From Halalkalibacter krulwichiae (GTDB taxonomy: Bacteria > Bacillota > Bacilli > Bacillales > Bacillaceae_D), in contig NZ_CP020814.1 in the NCBI RefSeq assembly GCF_002109385.1, positions 1,387,501-1,451,500 on the forward strand: a DNA stretch of 64,000 bases, read 5' to 3'. The number at the start of each line of letters is the position of its first letter. Positions within the stretch are counted from its first letter, which is position 1. This document shows positions 8,607 to 17,518 of the stretch, piece after piece. The notes under the pieces are model-generated. The model searched no databases. It had not been told where the DNA came from and worked only from the letters and a program-made list of their open reading frames with translations. The translations under genes and the position numbers were made by a program.

Positions 8607-10364
8607 ATGAAAAAAACAAAAGTGAAAGTTGCAACGAAAGTGAAGATGACACCGAGTGAAGCAATTGTTGAAACATTAGTAGCTGAAGGGGTCAACCATA
8701 TTTCTGGTATTCTAGGTTCTGCATTCATGGATTTGCTAGATTTATTACCTGCTGCTGGAATAAGATTTATTGGTGTTCGTCATGAGCAAAGTGCGGCACA
8801 TATGGCGGATGCATATACAAGGGTTAGTGGTGTAGCAGGTGTGGTGATAGGTCAAAACGGACCTGGAATTACAAATATGGTTACTTCTGTAGCGGCGGCG
8901 AATCAAGCTCATACTCCGATGGTTGTGATATCACCTTCTGCAGGAACTCCAACGATTGGGTGGGATGGTTTCCAAGAGTGTGATCAAGTTTCAGTATTTA
9001 AGGCAATTACAAAGGAGACCGTTCGTGTAACCCATCCAAGTCGTGTTGCAGATTGCTTAAGGACAGCATTTCGTATAGCCTATGCTGAACGAGGTCCAGT
9101 ATTATTTGATATTCCACGAGATTATTTTTATGGTGAAATTGAGGACCAAATTCTAGCCCCTCATCAATATCGTGTTGATAATAGAGGGTGTGGCTCGCTA
9201 GAAGCAATCGATAAAGCCGTTGATTTATTACTTTCAGCAGAAAATCCTGTTATAATTTCGGGCCGTGGAATCGTGGACTCGGATGGAATTGATGTAGTGA
9301 AAGAAATCGCTGAACATCTAACGACACCAGTAGCTGTTTCCTATATGCATAATGATGCGTTTCCAGCATATCATCCACTTGCAGTTGGTCCAATTGGGTA
9401 TATGGGATCTAAGGCTGCGATGAATACATTAAAAGAAGCTGATGTAGTGCTTGCTCTTGGAACGAGACTTTCTGTATTTGGAACGCTTCCATGTTATGAT
9501 ATTGATTATTTTCCTAAGAGTGCAAAAATTATACAAGTAGACATTAATCCAAGGAACATTGCTCGGACTCATCCTGTCGAAGTTGGAATTATAGGTGATG
9601 CAAGAGCAGCTGGACATGAAATAATAAAACGATTAAAGGAAAAAGCACCGTATCGAAAAGAGAATCAAGAAAGAGTTAGAGACATTATACGAGAAAAGGA
9701 AAAGTGGGAACAAGAACTTGAAACTTTAGCCATGGTTGATGGAAGCCCAATTAACCCTAGGCGTGCATTGTTAGAGCTTGTAAAGGCTGTTCCTGAAGAT
9801 ACAATTATCTCAACTGATATTGGCAATGTGTCATCTACAGCAAATGCTTATTTGAAATTTAATAAAGGTCGTCAACATATTGCAGCCTTAACGTTTGGGA
9901 ATACAGGTTTTGCTTATCCTTCTGCTTTAGGAGCGAAGCTTGCGAATCCATCGAGCCCAGTATTAGCCATAATTGGAGATGGTGCCTGGGGTATGAGCTT
10001 GCATGAGGTTAGTACAGCTGTTGAAGAAAATATTCCTGTTGTTGCTTGTGTGTTTAATAATGGTGCATGGTGTGCAGAAAAGAAAAACCAAGTAGACTTT
10101 TATAATAATCGATTTGTTGGAGCGGACATTCAAAATCCAGATTTTGCTGAGGTAACTAGGTCAATGGGAGCGATTGGAGTAAGAGTCGATAGACCTGAAG
10201 ATGTAGGTCCAGCGATTCAGGAGGCAATTGCTTTAAATAAACCGGTTGTTCTTGATATTCAAGTTGACGGAACTCAATTAGCTCCTCCATTTAGAAAAGA
10301 TGCATTAAAAATGCCTGTAAGACTTCTACCTAAATATGCTCATTTAGATCATCGTAACTGGTAA
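8607..10364 (+). CDS. xsc: Sulfoacetaldehyde acetyltransferase
   Basis: Xsc is a thiamine-diphosphate enzyme that turns sulfoacetaldehyde and phosphate into acetyl phosphate and sulfite. The 585-residue product has the three-domain acetolactate-synthase fold: the catalytic glutamate segment [15 protein letters not shown] near residue 68, a central domain with [23 protein letters not shown], and the ThDP/Mg motif IGDGAW through NN (about residues 456-484). The segments HNDAFP..HPL..GP.GY.GSKA, ALGTRL..F.TLP.Y.IDY.PK, WCAEKKN..D and PPFRKDA are characteristic of Xsc rather than acetolactate synthase. GGAGGGG precedes ATG 8607. A flanking pta and two sulfur exporters support the assignment strongly. 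Confidence 0.9.
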   Translation: MKKTKVKVATKVKMTPSEAIVETLVAEGVNHISGILGSAFMDLLDLLPAAGIRFIGVRHEQSAAHMADAYTRVSGVAGVVIGQNGPGITNMVTSVAAANQAHTPMVVISPSAGTPTIGWDGFQECDQVSVFKAITKETVRVTHPSRVADCLRTAFRIAYAERGPVLFDIPRDYFYGEIEDQILAPHQYRVDNRGCGSLEAIDKAVDLLLSAENPVIISGRGIVDSDGIDVVKEIAEHLTTPVAVSYMHNDAFPAYHPLAVGPIGYMGSKAAMNTLKEADVVLALGTRLSVFGTLPCYDIDYFPKSAKIIQVDINPRNIARTHPVEVGIIGDARAAGHEIIKRLKEKAPYRKENQERVRDIIREKEKWEQELETLAMVDGSPINPRRALLELVKAVPEDTIISTDIGNVSSTANAYLKFNKGRQHIAALTFGNTGFAYPSALGAKLANPSSPVLAIIGDGAWGMSLHEVSTAVEENIPVVACVFNNGAWCAEKKNQVDFYNNRFVGADIQNPDFAEVTRSMGAIGVRVDRPEDVGPAIQEAIALNKPVVLDIQVDGTQLAPPFRKDALKMPVRLLPKYAHLDHRNW

Positions 10365-10371
10365 TGACTCG

Positions 10372-10420
10372 GGGTCTGACTTAGCTTCGTTCCACAGTAT
10401 AAGAGTCAGACCCTTATTTC
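10372..10420 (+). terminator. Terminator after xsc
   Basis: GGGTCTGACT (10372-10381) pairs with AGTCAGACCC (10404-10413) across a 22-base loop and is followed by TTATTTC. It marks the end of the catabolic operon. Confidence 0.65.
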
Positions 10421-10442
10421 TAATAGAGAAGGTGGGATCTTT

Positions 10443-11363
10443 GTGAATTATGAACAATTAAAGACTTTTGTTACAGTTGCAGAGAAAAAGAATTTCTCAG
10501 AATCGGCAAAGGCTCTTTATTTATCACAACCAACCATCACTTCCCATATAAAATCATTAGAAAGACAGTTAAATACTAGTCTATTTGAAAGAACTACAAA
10601 ACAAGTAGAATTAACACCGGCAGCAAATATATTAAATAAGTATGCAAAAGAAATAATTAAACTTAGTGAATCAGCTGAAAAAGAAATTTCTAAATTATTA
10701 GGTGAAATACATGGGTACATGTGTTTAGCATCTAGTTTGACGATTGGAGAACATATTCTTCCACAGCTGTTGGGAGAATTTAAAGAACACTTTCCGTTAG
10801 TCGACATGAAAGTGGAAATAACAAATACAGAAAAAATTCTAGGGAAAATTAAGAATCATGTAATTGATATTGGGATGATTGAAGCACCTATTGAAGATCC
10901 CGATTTAATATTAGAACCTTTTATGGAAGACGAGTTGGTACTCATTACGAGGTCTGATTTTTTTCCAGAGGAAAAAGTCGATATTACGCTCGAAGAATTA
11001 GTTACTTTGCCGTTTGTTCTGAGAGAGAAAGGTTCTGGTACTAGAGCAGTAATGCATCAACATTTAACAAAAAATGGTCTTAAGCCTGATGAATTGAATA
11101 TAGTACTTGAACTTGGTAGTACAGAGTCTGTAAAAGTTGCTGTTGAAGCCGGCATCGGTACTTCAATTATTTCTAAAAGTTCTATTAAAAAAGAACTTCA
11201 ATTAAAATCTCTTAAAGCATATCCGATTAGAGATCTTATTTTATCTAGATTTTTTTATTTGGTCTATCACCGTGATTCGGTGTTAAAAGCACCTACAGAA
11301 GCATTTATGAATGTTGTTTTTAATGAGGTTAATCAAGGAGTCTTTCAGCCTGTATCGTCATAG
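10443..11363 (+). CDS. LysR-family transcriptional regulator
   Basis: A 306-residue LysR regulator: N-terminal helix-turn-helix at residues 1-60 (FSESAKALYLSQPTITSHIKSLE) and a LysR substrate-binding domain at about 88-295 (FVLREKGSGTRAVMHQHL, EAGIGTSIISKS). The start is GTG 10443 behind GAAGGTGGG. It resembles the CysL/CbbR-like group, some of whose members control sulfur assimilation. Its place directly downstream of xsc in the same direction suggests it governs sulfonate or sulfite-related genes together with the GntR protein. The effector is unknown. Confidence 0.88.
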   Translation: MNYEQLKTFVTVAEKKNFSESAKALYLSQPTITSHIKSLERQLNTSLFERTTKQVELTPAANILNKYAKEIIKLSESAEKEISKLLGEIHGYMCLASSLTIGEHILPQLLGEFKEHFPLVDMKVEITNTEKILGKIKNHVIDIGMIEAPIEDPDLILEPFMEDELVLITRSDFFPEEKVDITLEELVTLPFVLREKGSGTRAVMHQHLTKNGLKPDELNIVLELGSTESVKVAVEAGIGTSIISKSSIKKELQLKSLKAYPIRDLILSRFFYLVYHRDSVLKAPTEAFMNVVFNEVNQGVFQPVSS

Positions 11364-11387
11364 TTAGAAAAGATAGTTGAAGTCAAA

Positions 11388-11415
11388 AAAAAGACGCCCC
11401 GTAAGGCGTCTTTTT
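11388..11415 (+). terminator. Terminator after lysR
   Basis: AAAAAGACGCC (11388-11398) and GGCGTCTTTTT (11405-11415) form an 11-base stem with a 6-base loop ending in a T run. It can act in both directions, also closing the minus-strand gene at 11560. The remaining stretch 11416-11559 shows no gene. Confidence 0.85.
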
Positions 11416-11559
11416 CTACGCTTTGCTGCGAGAGACAGCACTCCACATTGTGCATTGCCGATGACGGCGCGTCAATCTCGTCTTATGCAAATAAGCTCAT
11501 CGCAAGATAAGTATACCATCCTTTAGCTAGAAAGCAAATATGAAATAATTTCCGATTGT

Positions 11560-12024
11560 TTATAACTCGAGTACTTCAACTTCTTCATTTTTTCTTCCGA
11601 TTCGGTTAATTTGAGTAATACGTTGTGTTGATTCATCTTTAATGATAAGACGAAAATGTTGTTTTTGTTTAAATAATGTTAGAAAGCTTTGAAATCCTTC
11701 GCCTTTCGGTTGAATGGCTCCTTTTAGTTCCAATCCATCTTCATTCTCACGGTTTATGTGGATGTGGACATTAACCGATGATTCTTGCTCTTCAATTTTT
11801 ACTTTTACAGTGTCAGTTGGTTGTGATTTGATACGGTATTGGCTAAGGTAACCGATGCCAGGACTTTCTCGCAATGCTACGTTTTTCTGGATTTCTTCAA
11901 TAACTTGATTGTATCGATCTCTTTCTTCAAAAACAAAGCTGATAAATGCAATATAGTTGTACTGATTAAGCTCATCTTCTTCGACAACACCAATCATTGT
12001 TTTCCCTTCATTTATTGAAATCAT
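11560..12024 (-). CDS. Hypothetical protein, 154 residues
   Basis: A soluble, charged protein without a signal peptide or membrane segment, started by ATG 12024 behind a good TGGAGG. The sequence alternates beta-like stretches (VKVKIEEQ, VNVHIHIN, HFRLIIKDE) and ends with the acidic EEVEVLEL. I do not recognise a family. It is divergent from the 96-residue gene at 12218 across a 193-base region that holds both promoters. Codon use and the ribosome-binding site support a real gene. Confidence 0.7.
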   Translation of the reverse strand: MISINEGKTMIGVVEEDELNQYNYIAFISFVFEERDRYNQVIEEIQKNVALRESPGIGYLSQYRIKSQPTDTVKVKIEEQESSVNVHIHINRENEDGLELKGAIQPKGEGFQSFLTLFKQKQHFRLIIKDESTQRITQINRIGRKNEEVEVLEL

Positions 12025-12217
12025 TTCTTAAACCTCCAAAAAAGTATGTGAGATAAACGAAAGTTTGCGACGGACCATGTAAAAAATAATATTGTGATAC
12101 GCATAGTCGGATTTTATCATTTATTAATCAATGTTAAAATCTTCCGTTTATGGGTAAGGTAATGGTAGATTGTTCTTTTTACTCGTAAGAGAAAAATCAT
12201 ATCATTAGGGGCGGTTT

Positions 12218-12508
12218 ATGACAACTCATTTACAAGCTTTTGTAGTTGATGCAAAACGTCAAATAAAGGGCTTTGATGAACAAAATGTAGAGTGCATAAG
12301 AGAAATTGTTAGAAAGTCGATGGCCTTTTATCAGATGAAATCGTATGAAGAAGTTGAAGAAACTCAGTTTGGACGTGTTCATTCGTTGCATTTACATTCA
12401 ATGATGGAAGAGAATGTATTGGCAAAAGTGGTTAAGCTTGCAATGAACCAAGAAGAAGGCTTAAGTCTTGAGGAACTATATAACAGTCATATTAGCAGAC
12501 ATTATTAG
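12218..12508 (+). CDS. Hypothetical protein, 96 residues
   Basis: A small helical, acidic protein (IREIVRKSMAFYQMKSYEEVEET, then LEELYNSHISRHY). ATG 12218 is preceded by GGGGCGG. It ends 18 bases before the isocitrate dehydrogenase start and is probably cotranscribed with it. No family is recognised; the short length and lack of cysteines or membrane segments suggest a cytoplasmic accessory or regulatory protein. Confidence 0.65.
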   Translation: MTTHLQAFVVDAKRQIKGFDEQNVECIREIVRKSMAFYQMKSYEEVEETQFGRVHSLHLHSMMEENVLAKVVKLAMNQEEGLSLEELYNSHISRHY

Positions 12509-12526
12509 GTGAAAGGATGTTGATCG

Positions 12527-13981
12527 ATGGAACAAAAACGAGCCATTACAATTGCAAAAGGGGACGGGATTGGTCCAGAAATAATGGATGCGACGTTAAA
12601 GATTTTAGAGCATGCAGGAGCTAGGATTGAACCAGAATTTATTGAGATTGGCGAGAAAGTTTATTTATCAGGAAATAGCTCTGGGTTGACTGAAGAAGCT
12701 TGGGAATCACTAAGACGTACGAAAGTTTTCTTCAAAGGTCCGATTACAACTCCTCAAGGTGGAGGATATAAAAGCTTAAATGTAACAATTCGAAAGACGT
12801 TGGGGCTGTTTGCTAATGTTAGGCCAAATATTTCTTATGCCCCTTTTGTTGAAACGAAGCATCCAGATATGAATCTTGTCATCATTCGGGAAAATGAAGA
12901 AGACTTATATGCTGGGATTGAACATCAGCAAACACCAGAGGTCGTTCAATGTTTAAAATTAATCACAAGGCCTGGAAGCGAAAAAATTGTCCGGTATGCG
13001 TTTGACTATGCAAGGCAAAACAACCGAAAGAAAGTCACATGCTTTACAAAAGATAACATTATGAAATTGACAGACGGTCTGTTCCATAAAGTATTTAAAG
13101 AAGTGGCAGAGGAATATCCTGATATTGAAACAGAACATTGGACCATTGACATAGGAATGGCTAAGATAGCAGATTCTCCACAAGATTTTGATGTGATCGT
13201 GATGCCTAATTTATACGGGGATATTGCTTCTGATGTCGCTGCTCAAATTACAGGAAGTGTTGGTTTAGCCGGTTCTGCTAATATTGGTGATCAGTGTGCG
13301 ATGTTTGAAGCGATCCATGGGAGTGCTCCAGATATTGCTGGAAAAGGGATTGCCAATCCTTCGGGGCTGATCCATGGAGCAATTATGATGCTCGTTCATA
13401 TTGGACAACCTGAAATTGCATCACGCGTTCATAATGCATGGTTAAAGACGTTAGAGGATGGGGTGCATACAGGAGATATTGCTAAGGGGAAGCGCTCAGT
13501 TGGAACAATGGAATTTGCTGAAGCAGTTATGGAGCGACTTGGGCAACTTCCTGTTCATTATGAACCAGTTGAATACAAGGAAGTGGCAAAGGCAGAACCG
13601 TTTACCTTGGCTCCCATGGTAAAGGATCGTGAAAAGTCTGATGTTGTAAGGGAATTAGATGGTGTTGATGTTTTTCTATTTAATAATGAGGACACACCAG
13701 ATGAAATTGGTCATAAGTTAGAAAAGCTATCTGGTGATTTATTTTCTTTAGCGGTTATTACAAATCGTGGAGTCAAAGTGTATCCGAACGGCTTTCCTGA
13801 AACGTTCACGACAGACCATTGGCGTTGTCGTTTTCAGATTCGGGAAGGACAAGAAGCAAACAATGCTGATATTGTTCAGCTATTGCATCACATTGAAGAG
13901 GCAGGGCTTAATTTTATAAAGATTGAAAATCTTTACCGCTTTAACGATGAACGAGGTTATTCACTTGGTCAAGGACAATAA
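12527..13981 (+). CDS. icd: Isocitrate dehydrogenase, Thermus-type with C-terminal extension
   Basis: A 484-residue beta-decarboxylating dehydrogenase that oxidises isocitrate to 2-oxoglutarate. The substrate loop SLNVTIRKTLGLFANVRP has the Ser/Asn/Arg pattern of isocitrate enzymes, and MPNLYGDIASD carries the metal-binding aspartates. Residues about 1-335 are the core; about 370-484 (VDVFLFNN, VITNRGVKVYP, DHWRCRF, GYSLGQGQ) match the extra domain of the Thermus/Rickettsia-type enzyme. In the coenzyme loop HGSAPDIAGKG the Asp-Ile pair replaces the Lys-Tyr of NADP enzymes, so NAD is predicted. Bacilli normally have a shorter NADP enzyme elsewhere, so this may be a second isozyme. Confidence 0.88.
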   Translation: MEQKRAITIAKGDGIGPEIMDATLKILEHAGARIEPEFIEIGEKVYLSGNSSGLTEEAWESLRRTKVFFKGPITTPQGGGYKSLNVTIRKTLGLFANVRPNISYAPFVETKHPDMNLVIIRENEEDLYAGIEHQQTPEVVQCLKLITRPGSEKIVRYAFDYARQNNRKKVTCFTKDNIMKLTDGLFHKVFKEVAEEYPDIETEHWTIDIGMAKIADSPQDFDVIVMPNLYGDIASDVAAQITGSVGLAGSANIGDQCAMFEAIHGSAPDIAGKGIANPSGLIHGAIMMLVHIGQPEIASRVHNAWLKTLEDGVHTGDIAKGKRSVGTMEFAEAVMERLGQLPVHYEPVEYKEVAKAEPFTLAPMVKDREKSDVVRELDGVDVFLFNNEDTPDEIGHKLEKLSGDLFSLAVITNRGVKVYPNGFPETFTTDHWRCRFQIREGQEANNADIVQLLHHIEEAGLNFIKIENLYRFNDERGYSLGQGQ

Positions 13982-13988
13982 AAGGGTT

Positions 13989-14035
13989 AAACACATGTCA
14001 TGTTACTTTTGACATGTGTTTTAGCTTTTTTAAAA
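13989..14035 (+). terminator. Terminator after icd
   Basis: AAACACATGTCA (13989-14000) pairs perfectly with TGACATGTGTTT (14010-14021), followed by TAGCTTTTTT. Confidence 0.85.
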
Positions 14036-14114
14036 AGTTCGAAAAAGATGTATCGGTTTAAAGTGTGAATAATTGGAAATAAATGTAATAGACTTGCATA
14101 AGCAGGAGGGATAT

Positions 14115-14618
14115 ATGGGATTAGATAAAGTTAAATTTGCTAAGGGATATGAAGTGTATGCTTTGATTAGAAGTTTGAATTTTGAGATTGAAGCGGATAT
14201 AAGGCACCAATTAGAAGAGCATGATATAACGTTTCCGGGATTTCGTATTTTGTGGATTTTATCTTTTCATTCGATTATGACGATGACCGATTTGGCGTAT
14301 TTAGCTCAGGCAAATATTTCAAATGTGTTCCGCCAATTAGATAAATTAAAAGAAGGAGGCTTGGTAAAGATCGTGAGTGGAATCGATGCTAGGAAGAAAG
14401 AAGTGCATTTAACAAAAAAAGGTCGGCTGATTGTTCAAACATTTATTGATAAACATAGTGCAAGTTCTGATCTGAGAATTGTTGAGTTAGTTGAAAAAAT
14501 ACCGAAAGAAGATTTAAATACGTTTATTGAAGTAGCTTCTTACATGAATAAAGCGTTGGTTGGCGAACCGTATTATGAATTTGTAAAGAAGTCTACAACG
14601 GATATAGCGCGCAGTTAA
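14115..14618 (+). CDS. MarR-family transcriptional regulator
   Basis: A 167-residue winged-helix protein resembling the Hpr/ScoC branch of MarR regulators. FPGFRILWILSFHSIMTMTDLA begins the DNA-binding region, ANISNVFRQLDKLKEGGLVKI is the recognition helix, and DARKKEVHLTKKGR is the wing. ATG 14115 follows AGGAGGG; the upstream in-frame TTG at 14073 lacks such a site. It is monocistronic between two terminators. Targets are unknown; relatives control proteases, sporulation timing or antibiotic efflux. Confidence 0.85.
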   Translation: MGLDKVKFAKGYEVYALIRSLNFEIEADIRHQLEEHDITFPGFRILWILSFHSIMTMTDLAYLAQANISNVFRQLDKLKEGGLVKIVSGIDARKKEVHLTKKGRLIVQTFIDKHSASSDLRIVELVEKIPKEDLNTFIEVASYMNKALVGEPYYEFVKKSTTDIARS

Positions 14619-14625
14619 AAGGTTT

Positions 14626-14649
14626 GTCGAGGATCCCTCGGCTTTTTTT
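14626..14649 (+). terminator. Terminator after the marR gene
   Basis: A short GC stem, CGAGG (14628-14632) with CCTCG (14636-14640), extended by two further pairs and followed by a seven-T run. Confidence 0.8.
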
Positions 14650-14765
14650 ATTTGCAATCGCAAATAATTTTCGTTGACTGTGCCATAATATGACCATCTT
14701 CACTTTGTAGATCTTTTGGAAAAGGAAGAAATCTCATTTGGCGCAATTGTAATTGGGGGATAGAA

Positions 14766-15266
14766 ATGTCAAGTAAACGAACCAATAATCTCATTGTTCT
14801 CGGTGCCAGTTCAATGATGCTAATTTTATTAGCTAAATATGTGCCACGCAATAGAATGAGGGAAGCGCATATTTCTTTCTTGTTTCAACAAGTGATTACG
14901 TGGTTCTTTGGGTTGTTGGTTGTAGAGTTAGGCTTAATCAAATATCCGTACCGAATCTTCTTTAAGAAAGCAAACAAATCAAGCTTTGTATTTGAATTTT
15001 TTATTTGTCCAGCAATAACCGTCTTATTTAATCTTTATTATCCGGATAGAAGAAGCCGATTTAAAAAAGCCATATATATATTTGCTTATAGTGGAAGCAT
15101 TACTTTCATTGAGATCTTTATTGAGAAATACACAGATTTAATTAAATATAAAAAATGGGCCTGGTATTGGAGTTTTATTACTCTTTCAATGACGTATTAT
15201 CTTTCTCGCCTTTACTATAGATGGTTTACAAAGGTTTCAGCAGAGCAAATAATTAAAGAAGGATAG
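14766..15266 (+). CDS. Membrane protein, CBO0543-like family
   Basis: A 166-residue protein with about four to five hydrophobic segments and repeated aromatic residues. FNLYYPD in the middle and the late TDLIKYKKWAWYWSF recall the CBO0543 family of membrane proteins found in spore-forming Firmicutes, whose function is not established. ATG 14766 is preceded by GGGGGA. It stands alone between two terminators. The family name is from memory of the motif pattern and should be treated as tentative. Confidence 0.65.
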   Translation: MSSKRTNNLIVLGASSMMLILLAKYVPRNRMREAHISFLFQQVITWFFGLLVVELGLIKYPYRIFFKKANKSSFVFEFFICPAITVLFNLYYPDRRSRFKKAIYIFAYSGSITFIEIFIEKYTDLIKYKKWAWYWSFITLSMTYYLSRLYYRWFTKVSAEQIIKEG

Positions 15267-15292
15267 CCTGACTAAGATAATGGTCGGGCTAT
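15263..15292 (+). terminator. Stem-loop at the end of the membrane protein gene
   Basis: ATAGCCTGAC (15263-15272) pairs with GTCGGGCTAT (15283-15292), with one G-T pair, and includes the stop codon. The T run is weak, so termination may be inefficient. The following 15293-15429 is AT-rich and shows no gene. Confidence 0.5.
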
Positions 15293-15429
15293 TGTAATTG
15301 ATTTTCATTTGGTAATAAATTCAAAAATTTTCCTGATATAGAAGTATTCATGAAATCGTTTTATAAAGGCTTATTCTACCAGGCAAAAAGGTTAATTTAT
15401 CCCTTTTTAAAATTTTTTGAAAAAACTAA

Positions 15430-15458
15430 TTGTATTATTTGCAACTTTTTCTTATAAT
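15430..15458 (+). promoter_or_regulatory. Promoter of the hydroxyacid/MetQNI operon
   Basis: TTGTAT (15430-15435) and TATAAT (15453-15458) are 17 bases apart, 85 bases before the first gene. The leader contains a short AACCAA/TTGGTT hairpin with a T run (15475-15499) that could attenuate. No S-box or T-box signature is visible. Confidence 0.55.
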
Positions 15459-15542
15459 GTGAACAATGAGTTATAACCAACTAAATTTCTTGGTTTTTTC
15501 TGCTAATGTTCTAAAGAGACATAGAAAAGGGGGAATTAGTAG

Positions 15543-16649
15543 ATGAAGTCAATAAGAGTACAAGCGTCACCAAGTTATTATGCTTGCGAACTTGGCGTGT
15601 TTGACCAATTAGAGAGTCTGATCATTGAGGGTAGAAGAGAGAAGGCATTGTTTGTACATGGCGAAAAGTCGTTAAAGGCTGCAACGTCCTATTTGCCTCC
15701 CTTTAATAAAGTTGATGTAGTTTTTAACCAATATCGTGGTGAGTGTTCATTAGAAGAAATTGCACGCATAAAAGAGAGGGCGCATGAGGACCAGTGTGAT
15801 GTGGTCATTGGTCTTGGTGGTGGAAAAGTTCTCGATTTAGCCAAGGCAGTGGCTAATGAGTTAGATGTTCCAGTTATATTATTGCCTACACTTGCTTCTC
15901 AATGTGCTGCATGGACGCCCTTAAGTGTCATTTATACAGAGTCAGGCGATTACGTGAAGTATTGCCAGTACTTGAAGAATCCTTGGATTGTTCTAGTAGA
16001 ACCAGCGATTATTGCGGCTTCACCTGCCTCCTATTTACGTGCTGGAATCGGTGACACATTAGCGAAATGGTATGAAGCGAGAGCATTAACTAAGCATTTG
16101 GATGACATGCGAGTGCCTATACGTCTATCGTTACAAGCTGCTTCCCTTTGTCAGGAACTACTTCTGAAGGAAAGTGAAGACGCGTTAGAAGCATTGAGTA
16201 AGAAGGAAGTAACACCAGCTTTATTGAAGGTCATTGAAACGAATATTGCTGCAGGTGGACTTGTCGGCGGGCTTGGTGATAAGTTTGGAAGAATTGCAGC
16301 GGCTCATTCGATCCATAATGCACTTACACAATTTGAAAGTACACATTATTATCTTCATGGAGAGAAGGTTGCTTATGGTATTCTCGTTCAATTGGCACTA
16401 GAAAAAGAATTGAAAGATTTACAAACTCTATTAGTCTTCTTTAAAAAAATAGGATTGCCAGTTTCTTTAAGTGAGCTTGGTCTTGAGACAAACGAACAGA
16501 CTTTAGAGAAAATAGCGTTGCATACATTACATCCAAATGAGTCAATCCATTTTATGGGGAATCATTTGCAACAGAAGATATTGTTCGCGGGATTGAAACC
16601 GTGGAATCATATAAAAACAATATATAAAGAGAAGGGGAGAGAAATATGA
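15543..16649 (+). CDS. HcxA/GldA-like iron-containing dehydrogenase
   Basis: A 368-residue member of the glycerol-dehydrogenase-like branch. GLGGGKVLDLAKAVA (near residue 97) is the nucleotide motif, LPTLASQCAAWTPLSVIY is typical of the HcxA (YbdH) subgroup, and GDTLAKWYEA, HSIHNAL and LHGEKVAYG hold the metal-ligand positions (Asp, His, His). E. coli HcxA reduces 2-oxo acids to 2-hydroxy acids. The stop overlaps the metQ start by four bases (ATGA), so it is the first gene of the operon. Leading an operon of a methionine-type transporter and a hydroxyacid oxidase, it may act on 2-oxo-4-methylthiobutanoate or a similar acid. The substrate is inferred. Confidence 0.82.
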   Translation: MKSIRVQASPSYYACELGVFDQLESLIIEGRREKALFVHGEKSLKAATSYLPPFNKVDVVFNQYRGECSLEEIARIKERAHEDQCDVVIGLGGGKVLDLAKAVANELDVPVILLPTLASQCAAWTPLSVIYTESGDYVKYCQYLKNPWIVLVEPAIIAASPASYLRAGIGDTLAKWYEARALTKHLDDMRVPIRLSLQAASLCQELLLKESEDALEALSKKEVTPALLKVIETNIAAGGLVGGLGDKFGRIAAAHSIHNALTQFESTHYYLHGEKVAYGILVQLALEKELKDLQTLLVFFKKIGLPVSLSELGLETNEQTLEKIALHTLHPNESIHFMGNHLQQKILFAGLKPWNHIKTIYKEKGREI

Positions 16650-17461
16650 AGAAAGTACTTATTACAGCATTAACAGCGTTGTCAATGATTGGTCTTGCTG
16701 CTTGTGGCAGTGGAGATTCAACTAGTGGGGAATTATCAGAAGATCTATTAAAAGTTGGGGTAACAGCTGGTCCACATGAGCAAATCATGGAAAAAGTGGT
16801 TGAGTTAGCAGCTGAAGAAGGTCTTGAGGTTGATATGACGGTATTTACTGAATATGTAATGCCTAATGTTGCTCTTGATGAGGGAGAACTCGACATTAAC
16901 AGCTTCCAACATAAACCATACTTAGATAACTTTAAAGAAGAGCGTAACTTAGATTTAATCGAAGTGGCGACAACAGTTAACTTCCCGATGGGAATTTACT
17001 CGATAGGGTTAAGTGATGTGGCTGAATTACAAGAAGGCGATAAAGTAGGGTTACCGAATGATCCTACGAACGGTGCACGTGCTTTAATTTTATTTGAAGA
17101 AGCTGGATTACTTACGCTTGACCCTGAGGCAGGAGTTACAGCGACAGTCAATGACATTACTGAAAACCCGTATAACCTAGATTTCATTGAATTAGAAGCT
17201 TCACAGATTCCTAGACAATTAGATGAATTAGCAGCTGCAGCGATTAACACAAACTTTGCGATTGAACATGGATTTGTTCCAACAGAAGACTCAATTTTCA
17301 TTGAGCCGAGTGATTCTCCATGGGTGAATGTACTAGCTGTTCGTACAGAGAACAAAGATGATGTAGTTGTCCAAAAGTTTATTGATATTTACCATTCCGA
17401 TGAAATTAAACAATTCATTGAAGAGCAATTTGAAGGTTCAGTTATAGCTTCATGGGAATAA
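16646..17461 (+). CDS. metQ: MetQ-type substrate-binding lipoprotein
   Basis: A 271-residue lipoprotein with lipobox LAAC at residues 18-21 and a NlpA/MetQ domain: LKVGVTAGPHEQIMEKV at the start of the mature region, then SFQHKPYLDNFKEE, GLPNDPTNGARAL and the late NVLAVRTENKDD. It captures methionine or a related compound for the MetNI transporter. GAAGGGGAG lies before ATG 16646, which overlaps the preceding stop. Methionine, its D-isomer, its sulfoxide or its hydroxy analogue are all possible ligands. Confidence 0.9.
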   Translation: MKKVLITALTALSMIGLAACGSGDSTSGELSEDLLKVGVTAGPHEQIMEKVVELAAEEGLEVDMTVFTEYVMPNVALDEGELDINSFQHKPYLDNFKEERNLDLIEVATTVNFPMGIYSIGLSDVAELQEGDKVGLPNDPTNGARALILFEEAGLLTLDPEAGVTATVNDITENPYNLDFIELEASQIPRQLDELAAAAINTNFAIEHGFVPTEDSIFIEPSDSPWVNVLAVRTENKDDVVVQKFIDIYHSDEIKQFIEEQFEGSVIASWE

Positions 17462-17472
17462 AAATTGTGAGC

Positions 17473-17500
17473 GGGTGACGAAGAGTCACCCTCTTTTTCT
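17473..17500 (+). terminator. Intercistronic terminator-like hairpin metQ/metN
   Basis: GGGTGAC (17473-17479) and GTCACCC (17485-17491) form a tight stem followed by TCTTTTTCT. Being inside the operon, it probably lowers metNI expression relative to metQ. Confidence 0.7.
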
Positions 17501-17518
17501 ATTAAGGAGTTGACGAAT

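Noticed and set aside
8607..10364. Acetolactate synthase (ilvB/alsS) as identity of the TPP enzyme.
   Set aside because: The Xsc-type motifs ([19 protein letters not shown]) and the neighbouring pta and sulfite exporter genes fit Xsc much better, and no ilvN or alsD partner is nearby.
15300..15542. Possible S-box (SAM) or T-box riboswitch before the MetQNI-type operon.
   Set aside because: The leader is AT-rich and lacks the conserved S-box and T-box core sequences; only a weak 6-base hairpin with a T run is visible.
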